64,000 nucleotides of DNA from positions 38,973,136-39,037,135 of the forward strand of contig CM057151.1 of the NCBI GenBank assembly GCA_029962745.1, given 5' to 3'. Position 1 is the first letter of the stretch. Every line of letters begins with the position of its first letter. Below are positions 11,501-25,800 of the stretch, piece by piece. The translations under genes and the position numbers were made by a program. This DNA comes from Echinometra lucunter. Its lineage: Eukaryota > Echinodermata > Echinoidea > Camarodonta > Echinometridae. A model generated the notes under the pieces. The model was not told the origin of the DNA and did no database searches. It saw only the letters and a program-made list of their open reading frames with translations.

Positions 11501-14500
11501 TTAGCATACGGGGCGGACTTCTCCAGATCAGTTATTATCAACCTTCCAATTCATTAAAGAAGCTAGATAAGATTTACAGACTACAAAATAAAAGAAGAAA
11601 TTGATCAAACACGAGGTGTCGGGTTCCCCAATAAAGTTATGATTTTTAAAAGCATTTTTTCTTTATTTATGTGTGTGTGTGTGTTTGGGGGGGGGGGTCA
11701 ACTTCAGTTTTATCAATTTCATCCATTTGCCTGCATACCTCGATTGTACGTTTTACTGGAGGTTGACAATTAAGAAATACCCATTCTCATTTTTAAACCA
11801 GAAAATAGGTTGTAATGAATCATTCTCATCCTATATACTTTTCCCATTATTTATTTTCCAAAATCGCACTGGCATACAGTTATGTGTAATATCATTTTGT
11901 GAGCGAGCGAGCAAAATTTTTTACGTGGAATATACTTATTCAGGATGAAAATAGATTTATTCTATTTTCATAATTTTTAGCTCAATTCTTTTGGCGGGCC
12001 ACATCAAATCATTTTGCAGGCCATATGTGCCCGTGGGTCGTAGTTTAAGAACAGGGGGTGTATGATGTTTGATCATATTTATATAGTTTCTTTTTAATCC
12101 TATGGATCATGTTTGTATCCATTGTGATGCACAGCTTTTATCATCTCCCAAACTCCTGTTTTATGTCCTCTTGTTTGATTTCTGCCTTCATGTTCAGTTG
12201 TCTTGTTGTCAAATGTCTGTGTCACGATCCTGTTTATTGTGATTGTTTATTATACTCCAATCCAACTTGTTGACAGAAATTTTTTAAGTGGCAGGTTACA
12301 CAAGTGTTTTGGATGATACGACGGTATTATTCAATGTTCTGTTTGAACATTCGACTTGTCTGTGTGCAGAAAGAATAAGCTCACAGGCTATGAACCAGGG
12401 GTGTGTTTCACAAAGCTGTGCGTAAAGTTGCGCATTTAAGAACGACTTAACTACATGTATGAACAGCCGGATGGAATGCCCAAAGTTTTTCCTCTTGTTT
12501 TAACAAAGTGTAACTGTACACCTCTATATACACCAAAATCTCAATTAGATTGTTGGCAAAAAGTATACTTCACATTAGAAATGTTTCGTCTACGATAATA
12601 ATGTTAATCTACATAGATATTTCAACTTCAGCTTTAATATGCCATTAAATATAATTGAGAATCCCATTTGGCTTTCCATAAGTCATTCTTAAAGTCATGC
12701 ATTACTTTGCACACAGCTTTGTATCAGATTACTGGTATTCTATTTGGGACATGCTCCAATTAAATTTGTTTCCCTTATACATGTATGCACACTGTATATT
12801 AACTTCCTAATGAGCGGGGGATGCCTGTCAGTGGCTTGTCCTTGCAAATATTGAAAATTGTATATTCAAGATAATTACAGTTTCATAAAAAGAAATGCAT
12901 AGAGCAAACTTATGTCATCAGAGAGCTTATGACTTAACCCATTCGTGACAGGAATTATTTAAAGCCTAATTTGATCAGCTTTTATTCTTCAAATTAGCAA
13001 CACCAACATTTTTATTTTATTGCTACATTTTATTTATAAAACGTCATGTATCAGAAATGAATATATATTGACAGAAATTATGATGATAAGTCAAAAAGTT
13101 GCCAATTTGCAGGGGAAAATGGTGATTTTAAACTTTCTATCACATTGCCAATTTAATGATTTTAATGCTTATTTTCCTTTAAAAAATTTTCAGCATCTCT
13201 GTCACGAATGGGTTAACCAATTCATCTGTCATTTTTTTGCAGTCTATAAGCAACAAAGAACACAAAACATTGAAGGAAAGGCTTAGCATTTTTCAGAGTC
13301 ATGCAAACTCCACCACTAGCCAGATATTTTTACAACGGAGACAACATTATTCATGCATGAATATAAGGAGTAAACTCTTTTTTTAGTATTCATGGTATGC
13401 GTACAGTCAGGCCCATAGATTAAAAACTACTGGGATCATGCCTGTAGCCCGTGATATGCACAGCCATCATCATTTCTGTTTTCATGTTTTATTGTCTTGT
13501 CTACAACAATGTAGTTCACAAACTTTTTATTGTCACATTTATTTATTGCGCTTGCAATCTTTATCTGACTTGTTGACAAAATTCTTTATGGCACACTTAG
13601 CACACGTATATTGAATGATACTGTAAGCTGTCATTCAGCATTTTTCAGAGAGTTTTGCTTTTGTGACTTTTTATTTATTGCATTCCAATTCCTTTATCTG
13701 ACTCCTCGAAATTTTTGAGTAAGCATGTTATACTCACGTTTGTTTAATAGTTCAACAGGTACTGTTACACAATTTGTTTGAACATCATAATACAATGTAC
13801 ATGAATCAATAAGCTAAAAGGCTAATATACAGTGTACCTCATAATACCTGGTATTTGTGATTAAAGTCACATTGTAGTCATTTTGTATGGAGAAGTCACA
13901 CTATCACCCTATCCTCCCCCATGGCTTAACCCATTCGTGACAGGAATTATTTAAAGCCTATGTAATTTGATCAGTTTTTATTCTTCAAATTGGCAACCCC
14001 ATCATTCTTATTTTATTGCTACATTTTTCTTATAAAATGTCATGTATATGAAATGAATATAAATTGACAGAAATTATGATGAGAAGTCAAAAAGTTGCCA
14101 ATTTGCAGGGGAAAAAAGTGATTTTAAACTTCCTATCACATTTCCAATTTAAGGATTTTAATGCTTATTTTCTTTCAAAAAAATTTTCAGCATCAATCAA
14201 CAAATATTGACGCAACCAAAATGGGCACAGTTTGTGTAGAATTTTTTGCTCTTTCTGCCCATGTATTTGGTATGATTTTTAGGGCTTTGCATTAATAAAA
14301 GATATTAGGCCAAACCACAAAATGTGGACCTCTGTCACAAATGGTTAATGTTTGGTTCTTCCATCTGGTTTTAGAGCTCTTATTCCATGTAATAAGGTTA
14401 CTACCCGAATGATACATGTATATGGAGAGAGATTGGTATCTTGTGAGGGAATATTACGTGTATCTACATTGTAGTAGATTATTCTCTTCACTTAACTTTA

Positions 14501-16839
14501 CATGTATGTTTACCAGCCACCTGAAAAAATCATTTGTAAACAGCATGTACATGTGAAATATGCCCCTCCCCCCCCCCTAAAAAAAAAGAGAAAACTACTT
14601 GGCATTCTAGGGGTTAATGGTTAAGGATTTTTAAGGGAATAAAGAATTGATATAAAACCTCACAATTGGGTTGTTTATGGAATCAGATGGCTGTTTGATT
14701 CCATAAACACCAAAATTCATGTCCACATGTGCACATACGATGACTAGTCTAATTACTTGTTCCTTTTATATTGATTGAGATTACTTGAAATATCTCTTTA
14801 TAGAAGTAATATTTAAAGCTCATATTTTTTTATAAAAGTGATATTCAATCCCTGTGCGAAAATGTCTTGGTGATTGCTACACTTTAACCCATGGAAGTAC
14901 AGAGCTTTTTAGAGGTCAAAATAATCATCTTCAATCCTCAAATTTGCAACAAATATTTTTTTCCACTCTTACATAATTTGAAAGAAATAAATATAGATAT
15001 AACATGAACCAAAATGATTATGACTGCAAAATTTAAGCTGAAACTGCCAATTTGAACATGAAAATGGTGATTATATTATATTCACTGCATTGCCAATTTA
15101 AAGAGTTTAATTGATTAGTTACATTTAAACTCCCCTAATTCGAAAATGCAACAACATTCTGCACTGGGAATGGACTCAAAACTTTCAGTTAATTTTTCTC
15201 TTTCTGCTCATGTATAGTGTGTAATGCCCAGCATTCTAGATCAGCAGATGCTGCCAAAGTGTCTCCTTTAGGAGACCTCTATGGGTTAACACTCCAATAT
15301 TTGGTTGGATCTGCTTCAAGCAATCAAGTCCAGTTTGCACAATCTTAAACCTGATGCAGGTGTACATAAACAAACTTCCTATTTATTGGAGTTGCACAAC
15401 ATGTGTATGTTTTATATTGCTCGTATTATATAGAATCTGATCGTGATGACTTACATTAATGTCATAGAAAACAATAAATGTCTACTTGTATGTACATGTA
15501 GTCATATAATGCTAATGGTTGATAGCCAAAATTATTGCCTAAACTTTGAAGAGAGAGAAAAAAATAATTCTTCTCAATAGGGCACTCGTGTTTCATCAAG
15601 ATAATTGATATCGCTCGAAAGAAAATAAATTTCCAAGTGTGTATGGCTCAACAAGAGAGGTTGCTATTTCAACAGTTCAGCATGAGTGAAATACATGTAT
15701 GTTTTATATATTTTGCTGTAGGCAGTGCTTTTATATGAAGATATCAAGAATATAAGAATATAAAGTTTGTGTCATTAGATGGTATTTAAAAAAACATGAA
15801 CAGAAAGTGTTTTAGGACTTGGACTTGAAGCCTACATGGACACATAAATGGGCGATTCCGCGTCGGAAAAACAGTCACCTTACTTCACATTTGTAGTTAA
15901 AATAATCACTTTGATAACCCTGAATAGCCAAATCTTTGGATTAAAAAGCTGAAACAATAAAGAATTACACAGTCTTAGTCTATGTTGGTATAATGCATTT
16001 TTTATTTTAAAAGACATGTTTGAAGTTTAGAATTGGCGCTTTTTTCTGGTAATTCCATTACCGAGGTGTTTTACCACAATATCATGAATGTAAGAATAAA
16101 ATTGTTGGAATAAAAGGGCTCACATGAAAGAATGGACATATTATTAAATGGTGAGAAGGGAGGCTGAGTACAAAAGAGGCATAGAAAGTCTAAAAATGTT
16201 GGTAACAGAATTATACCCTTACCGTGGAATTGCCCAAATGTACAGTGTAGGCACCCAAAATTGAGGTTGGAACCGAACCCCCCCCCCCCCCCACGTTAAC
16301 ATTTTTTATGCACCAGAAGGGTTCCATTGCAGTCCGGAACTCCAATAGAAAGAAGTTTGGGTGGAGCCCTTAATACTGTACATGCTAAGCTAAGGATAAC
16401 TCAGTATGGAGTCTATGTGTCAAGTGTGTACTATAATAGCAAATTATCTTTTTGAATATATATTTTTTTCTAATTTGCATTATAAATATTTTGAATTTGT
16501 TTGTGATATAATTTTAGGACCCTGATGTGTGGGGACAAGAAGGCAGGTTTCACAGTATTCTGGGCTGATGATGGTCTTGATACTGGTCCCATCCTTCTCC
16601 AGAAGTCAGTCGATGTAGACCCTAACGACACGGTGGATACACTCTACAACCGGTTCCTCTATCCTGAAGGCATCAAGGCTATGGTAAGATACTGATTATT
16701 CATGAGGAGGAGGAGGTGGAGAATTTCAAGATCCTGATGAAAGCTACACCAAATGATCAAGTGACCTGTTTGAAACTGATTAATTATGAATCTACGACAT
16801 TAAAACTTGGATGGAAATGTCATAATGATATAATGAGAG

Positions 16840-16896
<57 letters not shown>

Positions 16897-19800
16897 CGAT
16901 TGTATTGATGATGATGATGGTAATAATAATGATAACGGTGATAATAGTGATGAGGGGGAGGAGGAAGAGGAGGAGGAGGGGAAGGAGGAAGAGGAGGAAG
17001 AGGAGGATGTGAATGTAGACTATGGCAACTGTGAATGATGATAACGATCATGATGTTGGTATTGATAATCAAATTGATGATATGGCAACAACATACAATG
17101 TACATGTATGCAGTACAAGGATTACGATATTGCTATGATATGTACATGTAGATTAAAACATACATGTACCATTGATAGTCAACAGTCTTGTTGATTGGTG
17201 GTGAATGATATCACTAACATTGATCAGAATTGTGTTAAAGTTAATGATCCTCATAAAAATGGTGACAACAACAACTCTTGTAATCAGGAGATCGAAATTA
17301 TATTGGTACCGTAATCATGATTATTCTTGTTGATTGTAAGAAGGTCTACATTAATATGCAGGTACCTAAGTTGTAGTACATATATGTCTATAGGCACCAT
17401 GCATTCCTTTATAGATTTGTTACTGATGATGGGAGTAGACTATACTGGTACCTGTAAACATGTACAACCAGTGTTTTACTGGTTGTACAAGTCAACTGAA
17501 ACTACATATGTGAACTGTTAATTTTCACGCTGCATGTTTGATTATTTCATGACACAAGATCACAGCTAACAAATGGCATAATTATAAAGGTGATAATCTG
17601 GGCCTACATGTACATGAGAAAGGGCAACACACAACTTGATTTTTCATAATCACACCCCTAGTTGTCAGAGTAGGAACTATGTGTCATAATTTGTGTACAT
17701 CCTGTCTTCCAAGTTCATTATACATGTAAGTACCCAGTATAGCCCTGTTGCTCTTCTTGCACTGCTAAGAAACATGAACACCACGAGTTTGGCTCCCTGC
17801 CATGGGAGTCCCGTACATGCTGTATAATGCTTGGCTCACTATTTTTAGGAAGCTATTGTCTGTGACCCTGTGACATATTGTTGTTGGGTATGGCAAGGGT
17901 ATGGCGTGGGTATGTCGGAGGTGTGTTCATGCATATTCATAAGGGTTGGAAAATCACACCAAGACCCAGATTGATCAAGTAGCATGGCTGGCTGCATGCA
18001 GTTTGTAGCGGTACATGTCTTCTCTGTTATGATATGATTTACTGGTTGTGTATACCGACGTCATAAGCATTCCATTGCATAGTACTTGGGTTAAGCGTTG
18101 TCAGACTGCCAGGCCAGTTGCGTTCATACTTGTACACAGTGGATATATTTTGAAATAAAATACATGTACATGAAATAACTTGCTCCCATATATAGGCAAA
18201 ATACCACCAAAAAAAAAAAAAAAATTGCTGGAGGATACATGCTTAGTCCTCCTTTCTCCATAGAAAACTCTGAAAGAACTCCTTGGAATGAAACTACATA
18301 TATTTCAGACTACATGGAGATTGAAACAACTCCTGTACATTGAAAAACATAGAATATTTGGTGCAAAATTGAACTTCACTTTTCTTCCTGTTGATCATTG
18401 AATAAAAAAACATTTATTTCAAATTTAGTTTCTTTTTTTTCATCTCCATTGTTGATATTTCATTTATACAGAATTATTGTGCCTCTTTGTAGCTTCTCAT
18501 ATATTTACAGAAATATAGTTAGGTATATTATTTTTTGTCATTATGGCAATCAAGTCAGCTATATTTTGATACAGTTTATGTAGATAAAAAAACTTAATGG
18601 TGCACACTGAAAAATGATAAGGTTTGAATCACTCATAAGTGTCATTACAGCCTGTATACATTTAGCTGTTAGATACTCGAAATGTGGACCCATTTGGCTG
18701 TGTTATATTCAAGGAGAGAACAAAGAATGAAATATATTGATCCACCTTTGCTGAATAACTGAGTTTGAGTAGATGCAAATATGTGTATGTCCATTGATTA
18801 TTCTTATTCAAATATTGCCCTTCACACAGAGCAGGTTGATCCTATGCCTAACGTTCATTCAGTCTTACGTGCAGTTATACTGCATGCAGTAATATTAATT
18901 TTAAATACATTGTATAAAATGTGCCAGTGTAGCTGTCCAGTTGGAAAAGTCTTTTCAAGATAATTAATTCTAGGGCTGTTACCGAACTGCCAAACCGAAC
19001 GGAAATTTGCCGAATATGGCACTTCCGAACAGGACCGAACCGAACCGTACTCAAAGGCCAAGTTCGGAAGTTCGGCAGTTTATAACACAGGATCATTGAT
19101 TCAGCCCTCAGTGAAGACCTTGTCCTGAATTTATTATGCTAAATGGGAGATACACCTTTGCACATCTTTGCTTTATTAAAAAATTAATATATACATTTAT
19201 TGGTGGGATTTCTTTTAATTCATCTTCTAAAAGTTTTTTCTAAAATAAAAGATAGAAAAACACTTAATACAGCTTGTGTCTCATTTTTCCTTTGATTCTG
19301 ATAAATTTATAATATTTGGCACCATGAATTCTTGTTGTTTTCCCCCAAAATCATGTTAAAAATCTTCAAAATATGCCCAAAGATACTCATGATTGTAATT
19401 GATCGTAATAAGGTTGTAATCGATTAACAATCATGATCGATTGTAATACTAAATAAATATTTTTGAAAAATTAAAAAATAGAAAAACGCTGCTTTATTGA
19501 TAATTTCTTTTATTATTTTCGTTCCTTTCCTTTCTTTCAATTTTTAAAAAAATTTTCTCTTGTTTTCTATTAATCAGTATATGAAAATTATCTTTCCCTT
19601 TCATTCAGAGAATAAAATAAATAACAATGAATCATGCAATAAATGCAGTAACTATTTTTTGTCATACAAAATATATTTATAAGAAACAGTGACTTCCAAG
19701 TGCAGTAAGGACAGAAAGAGTTCTGGTAGTCATTTGTTATCGATACTCTCCCTTTATTTGTTTTATAGTGTATTGCCAAACCCCGAACCGAACCAAAATT

Positions 19801-22800
19801 CGGAAATAAAAGTGCCGAACTCTGCCGAACCGAACCGAACCCGCACATGGTGCTAAATTTACAGCCCTAATTAATTCATTAGTTTACCTAGACCTATAGC
19901 TTTACAATTGCATCTCTATGATCAATTAATCAGTATTGTTATTGGAAATTTGAAAGTGTAAGGGATGCACCCACCTGTATGAAGTGTTGTTTTTTTGTGT
20001 TTGTTGCTGACTTGCTGTTGTTATTAACATTTCTGCTGCTGTTTGTTGTAATGATGATTATACAAGAGCATTCATTAACACTAATATATTTAGGATTAAT
20101 GATGTTATGATTGCATAAGTACAATTCTCTTGGAAAAATCTTTTAAAGATAATTAATTCAATAGTTCACCTAAACCTATAGCTTTACAATTGCATCTCTG
20201 CGATCAATTAATCAATATAGTTATTGGAAATTTTGTAAGTGTATGGGATGCACCCACCTGTATGTAGTATTGTTGGGTTTTTTTTCTGACTTGCCTTTTA
20301 TATTGCTGCTGGTGCTGTTGCATGTACATTATTATGATAAGTAATATACAAGAGCATTGATTAATGCTAATATATCTAGGATTAATGACTTCCTTACAAA
20401 AATATAATTCTTCCATAGTTATTCGAAAACCACCTGTTCCAGTGGAACGTTGCCCATTCCAGAAATAACTGGAATGGTATGCCAGTGATATATCTTTCAA
20501 TTGTTAATTAAAGGCATTGGCTAACTTTGTGAGCTGCTGATTTAAAAAATTCTCAAACTAAGATGAAACATGTGTATGAGTACTTGTATTTGTACTCAGA
20601 AACCCTGAAACCAACCATACGGTAATTTGAAATGAAAAACTGTTAAAAAGATGCAAACGCCAATTTTATTAGTGTTGGTCTTATGAGACAAATAGCTAGA
20701 GGAGCATTTTCAACCAATTAAAAAAAAAAACATTGGCTTCACCTCTCTCCCTGTACTATACATGATATGCATACACAAACAGGTGAACTCTGTGCACATG
20801 CACGCTCCTTAAGTCCAGTCTGTGCAACCGACCATTATATTTTCTTCAAACATTGGTTTACATTTTTAATATTTAAAATACTTTTCGTCGACATTATACT
20901 TTGAAACTTTCAGACTGGTATTTTTAAACTATAACTCTTGTGTTTATACCATTGTCAAGTAGCAAAATGAGATTTTTTAAAATTCTCACAATGTTAGCCT
21001 TTTACTTTAAAGGTTCATTCACACACATATCCAGCAGCAAGCCCCCACAAGTCTTTAAGTTTTCAAATATAGTGCTGTAAACTGCACCACCTATGATATG
21101 AGATGCACAGTTTGCGTCAGCATTAGTTCATGCTCAATTCGAGTAGAGTTTGCCAAAAGTTGCACAGATGATATTCGTGGCGTTATGTTTTTGCCAACTT
21201 TGTAAGAGTTTGATTAGTCCACACCTTTTGGCTGCCTGAAGACACAAAAGACAATATTTGCTTCACTGTTTTGTAGGTTTTTTTCCACATATGGGTAAAT
21301 CCACAACATATGGGACACAGAGCTCAAAATTTGAAGTCCTAACTGTGCCCTGTTAATTCCTAATAAAAATCTAAAATTACTACAGGGTCTTCTTTTTGTA
21401 ACAAATAAACATTTAAGATTTTAAAAATTGCAATTCGACCTTCTTACGGAGAATTACATAAACAAAAAATTGCAAATATGGGACTATGGTCAGGGAAATG
21501 TGCTTTAAATGCCTCCTATTCTTATATTTAGTCATTTTTCTCAGATTTTTTTTTTTATTTAATTGATTTTAATGGATTACTTCAACAGATTATGGGTAGT
21601 TCATGAGTGAAACACTAATGGAAATGTGCAAAACCTATGTTGAATTTAAGCGTAACGTCAGTTATGTAACATCAATTACCAACATGTCTTCAATAAATTT
21701 GTCATGGCACAAAAACAAATTATTCAAATTGTTCATTACTTTGCACATCTCTCCCCAGGAACCTAGGTGTAATGTTAAATGAATTACATAATCCTTACAA
21801 GTCTGAGACATGAGATATATAAATTTGATTCTACACCATTATTTTCCATGTCCTTTTTGCGTAACGTCCATTACCGACACATTTTCGCTTGCTGTGTGAT
21901 AAGAAATGCAGTTTGAAATAAAAACTGTCCATGTGTTTCTTCCCTAATATCAACTTATTTATCTGTAGTAATTTAAAGCAAGTGTCATTCACAAAACTAC
22001 AATATAAACAATACCACTAGTACTCTGTCTTGGTAACGTCAATTACCGTAGAATTGCCCATGTACCATTTATTTATGGAAAAATACCCCCCCCCCCAAAA
22101 AACAAAAAAAAAACAAAAACAAACAAAAACAAAAAAAAAAAAAAAAAAAAAAAAATATAGGGGGGGTACCACAGGGGTTTGCTGTGATATGAGAACGAGC
22201 CTTTAAATAAAGAGTCATTTGCCTTTAGAATCCGATTAGATTATGAATGTCTATGATTTCATTACAGGGAGAAGCGGTCAATCTTATCTATGAAGGCAAA
22301 GCTCCACGTATTGTACAGCCAGAGGAAGGTGCCACATATGACAAGATCTGGAAAAAGAAAGAAGTTGCTCAGGTAAGTTTTGTTGTCATGGAGCATTAAA
22401 GAATTTTTTAGCATTCTTATTGAAATTCTGAATTGTAGAGATATGACAAAATAGTCTTTATTTATAATTATTAGCAAGGCCTTTGAGATTTGGAGAACCC
22501 TACATATATACATGTATCTGAACGGGCATGATTATGATAAAGTCGAAACTCAGTGTAACAAAATGCTTGGGGCCATCAAAATTGCCTTGTTATAGCAGGA
22601 ATCTCATTATTAGGTTAAAAAAACACAATAGAATGTAAAGAGTTGGGACCAGAATATTACCTTGTTATATCAGGAACATTGTTATATCAGACCTCTTTAT
22701 ACTGGGTTTCCATTGTAATAGTGTTCAAGTGCCTGGTGTGTCACAGTGTGAGGAACATGAGCACCAAAGAAGAACCTACCACCATTGTTACCTTTATCGT

Positions 22801-25800
22801 TTGGTGAATATTTATCTTTGTGATACAGATCCCATGGGGCCAGTCGGCGGAAACTCTCCACAACTTCATCCGAGGAAATGACATGATCCCTGGAGCATGG
22901 ACAACGATAGATGGACAGGTATTGATTACGCAAAAAAACATTCTTATAGTTTCATTCACACGTGATGTGCCTAAACCTTTACAGAAAATCGCAATGGCAA
23001 AATGTGAATCACTTTATCTTTCAAGTGATTGTCTGATTTTTCAAGTGGGGACAACAAAAGAAACAAGTAAAAATGTGTGCAACAAAGGCCCTAATATACA
23101 ATATTCTCTTATCGTTGTTTGTGTTTATTAGATATAGCTATTTAAAGCATGCTAGACTTACATCTCTTTATTTTGGCAAGATATTTAAGGGGGCTTGCCA
23201 TGTGGTTTGGACAAGGCTTGAAGATGTAAGGGGTTTCTCATTAGCCAATGCCATTTTATTTTTTATTTTCATGAACATTTCTTTTGACCAAAACAGAAGT
23301 GTACAAATTTCATATTAACAATTTGAATGGCTGTGATCTGGAGATTCATCTCTATGAAAATCTTATCAGAGACCATGGAAATTTTTATTTAAAGATCGAC
23401 AGATGTATTTTGTGAAAAGTACAGAGAAAATGTGTAACTCTAATATTTAAAACTTTAATTCAAATTCATGATTTATTCCTGACTTATGGATCAATCAATA
23501 TTGTGAATTATTCATGACTGATGACATCATTTCATTTGCTGATGATTGGAATAATTTGGTTTCTTTATTTCCAAATCTCTTCCTCCCCTCTCCCTTTTCT
23601 CCCCTTACAGCAAGTGACAATGTTTGGTTCAACTCTTCTATCAGGCAGCAAACCTAACGGCACAGAAGTGGCAATTGAGGGCTGCGACACACCAGCCATT
23701 GTTCATAAAAACGGAATGGCTCTCGTTGGCTCGGATGGCAAAATGGTGAGGAAACGGGATAATGGGTGCAAGTGAAAGAAGAAAAAAAAAGGCTGGAGCG
23801 TTGTCAAATTCAGCACTCAAAATCATGAGAAAAGTCCCAAAGAGCCCAAGTTGAAAGCAGTAGAAGATGTAGAAATCAGTACAATGAAATCTTACTTTTT
23901 TTGTATGGAATTCAAGAGGAGGTTACAAACGCAAAACGTATTTTGTACTTTACTGGGTGTCAATGTTAGATATGATTTTGATGATTAAAGAAGTCTGTTA
24001 GGAAGTAGAAGCTCTTTGTTTGTAATAAGGATCTTCATCATTGGTCACCAATAGCCCATTAGTCCGGACCCCTCAAATTACCAGATTTTACTTTGAACTC
24101 ATGCAAACAAAAAATTGAAGACTAAAAAAATTTCAGTCTGGAACTCTTACAAAGGTAAGATTGATATGAAGTCCTGTTTATACATGTATTTAAACAAACA
24201 CAAAATAAAAATGAATCAAGTTGTCCTAATGTTTACTTGCTCTGAACTCTTACTACAGCTGAACGTGAAGACTCTTCAGTTTGAAGATGGTCGCATGATC
24301 CCTGCTGCCAAGTATGGCCAAGCCTTGGATGCAGAGGAGAAGCTGGAGCTGACCCCTGAGGAACAGGAGATGGCTAAAACTGTCAAGGTATAATGGTGAT
24401 GGTGATAGTGCTGATGATGATGGTGGTGGTGGTGGTGGCACTGGTCGTGGCGGTGGTGATGATGGTGGTAGTGGATGATGGTTGTGGAGTCTATACCTGC
24501 AACTTTGATAGCCACAAAGATCTTATAAAGATGAACAACAGATGGCTATAGTTTATGTTGTTACAATGATGGTTGTGGTGATTGTAATGATATGAAGATG
24601 GAGCGGAAGGTGATGGCATCATAGTGGTGGTAGTATTGATCCTGATAGTATTGATGGTGGGAATGTGATGATGATGGTAAAGGTAGAAGTGATGTTGGTG
24701 CTGATAATGGTGATGGAGAATTGATGTTGATGATTGTAATGATGATGACAATGATTATGAAGGGTGCTCTGTCTAAATCGTCTTTTTAAACCTGAACATT
24801 TATTTGACTTACTGTTTGTAGGATATCTGGGCTGGCATCCTGTCAACGCAAGACATCGCAGACGAAACAGACTTCTTCAAGATGGGAGCTGGATCAATGG
24901 ATGTTGCAAGGTAGGTCAAACTGTTCTGGTGATGACTTCAGAATAATTGGTTTGTGAGATATGTTTCATCGGCTGTAACACATAAAGAGTCAAAAAGATG
25001 TTTTCTGGGACAACTTGACCAACATTACAGGCAATTTGATGGACTCAAAATTTGGATGATGTTTGAGAATGTGATTGTGTAAGATAGAGATAGACTTGGA
25101 GGACAAGAGTCGTACATAAAAGTGTTATTTTGCATTTTTATGTTGAGGTAATGAATATTTGTTGCCTGGCAGACTGTTCTTGTCAGTTGTAAGTCTTGTG
25201 TAGATTGGATCACCATAGATCAGTCATATGATAACTGCATAATACCTTGCTTAGCATAAACATAAACTGTGATTAAAAATGGTAAGAAATACAAAGAACA
25301 TTCCTCTTCTGTAGGTCAGATGTAGTATGTAGCTACTTTACTTTATCAGATCCCAATGGCAGTGAATTCCGTGTCCAAAATTCACAAAGCAAGACAGGAT
25401 ATGTGGCCTATAGAAGCATGTGGTCTTTATTAAGTCATCAATCTCTACCAGTGGATAAAGCAATGTCCTCTCCATTTGATGTGACCGATGGCCATATTTG
25501 GGCTCACAGAGAATAAAATTTTATGCATTTTTAGTATCAAATAATTCTGCATTGTGAGATCTTTTTGACGAATTAACTGCAAAATCAGGCAATGTCATGT
25601 CTGTTTAAAATAAAAAATCAAATCACATAACTTTCGAATAGGAGGACACTGGAATTGTAAAAAGCAGACGATGTCCCACGCGGACCCACATACTGTGTTT
25701 GAATGTAGGGCTCCCAATTTCGGTTGTGAGGCCACATCAACTGCTCGCATAGAGCCATGCATGCGATGCTACATGTATATCCACGTAGGTAGAGATCGAT

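Larger units (their letters stand above)
9064..16517 (+). other. ALDH1L intron 2, remainder
   Basis: A long intron made largely of decayed transposons, listed separately: TTAA MITEs at 9997, 12934, 13926 and 14884; a hAT-like element at 11413; inverted-repeat elements at 12394 and 15849; a partial dispersed repeat at 10925. The segments between them (for example 9100-9990 and 15300-15840) show no gene or recognisable repeat. Confidence 0.8.
16684..22267 (+). other. ALDH1L intron 3
   Basis: A 5.6 kb intron. 17011-18940 holds no gene or clear repeat beyond frequent TACATGTA words and an A run at 18210. The rest contains a hAT-like element (18971), the 282-bp tandem duplication (19870), a TTAA MITE (20508), another inverted-repeat element (21292) and an A-rich/C-run tract at 22085-22170. 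Confidence 0.85.

Noticed and set aside
16716..17012. 98-residue frame rich in Met and Arg/Lys, with a His-rich frame opposite
   Set aside because: It is the (ATG)n and GAGGAA simple repeat inside ALDH1L intron 3 read as protein.
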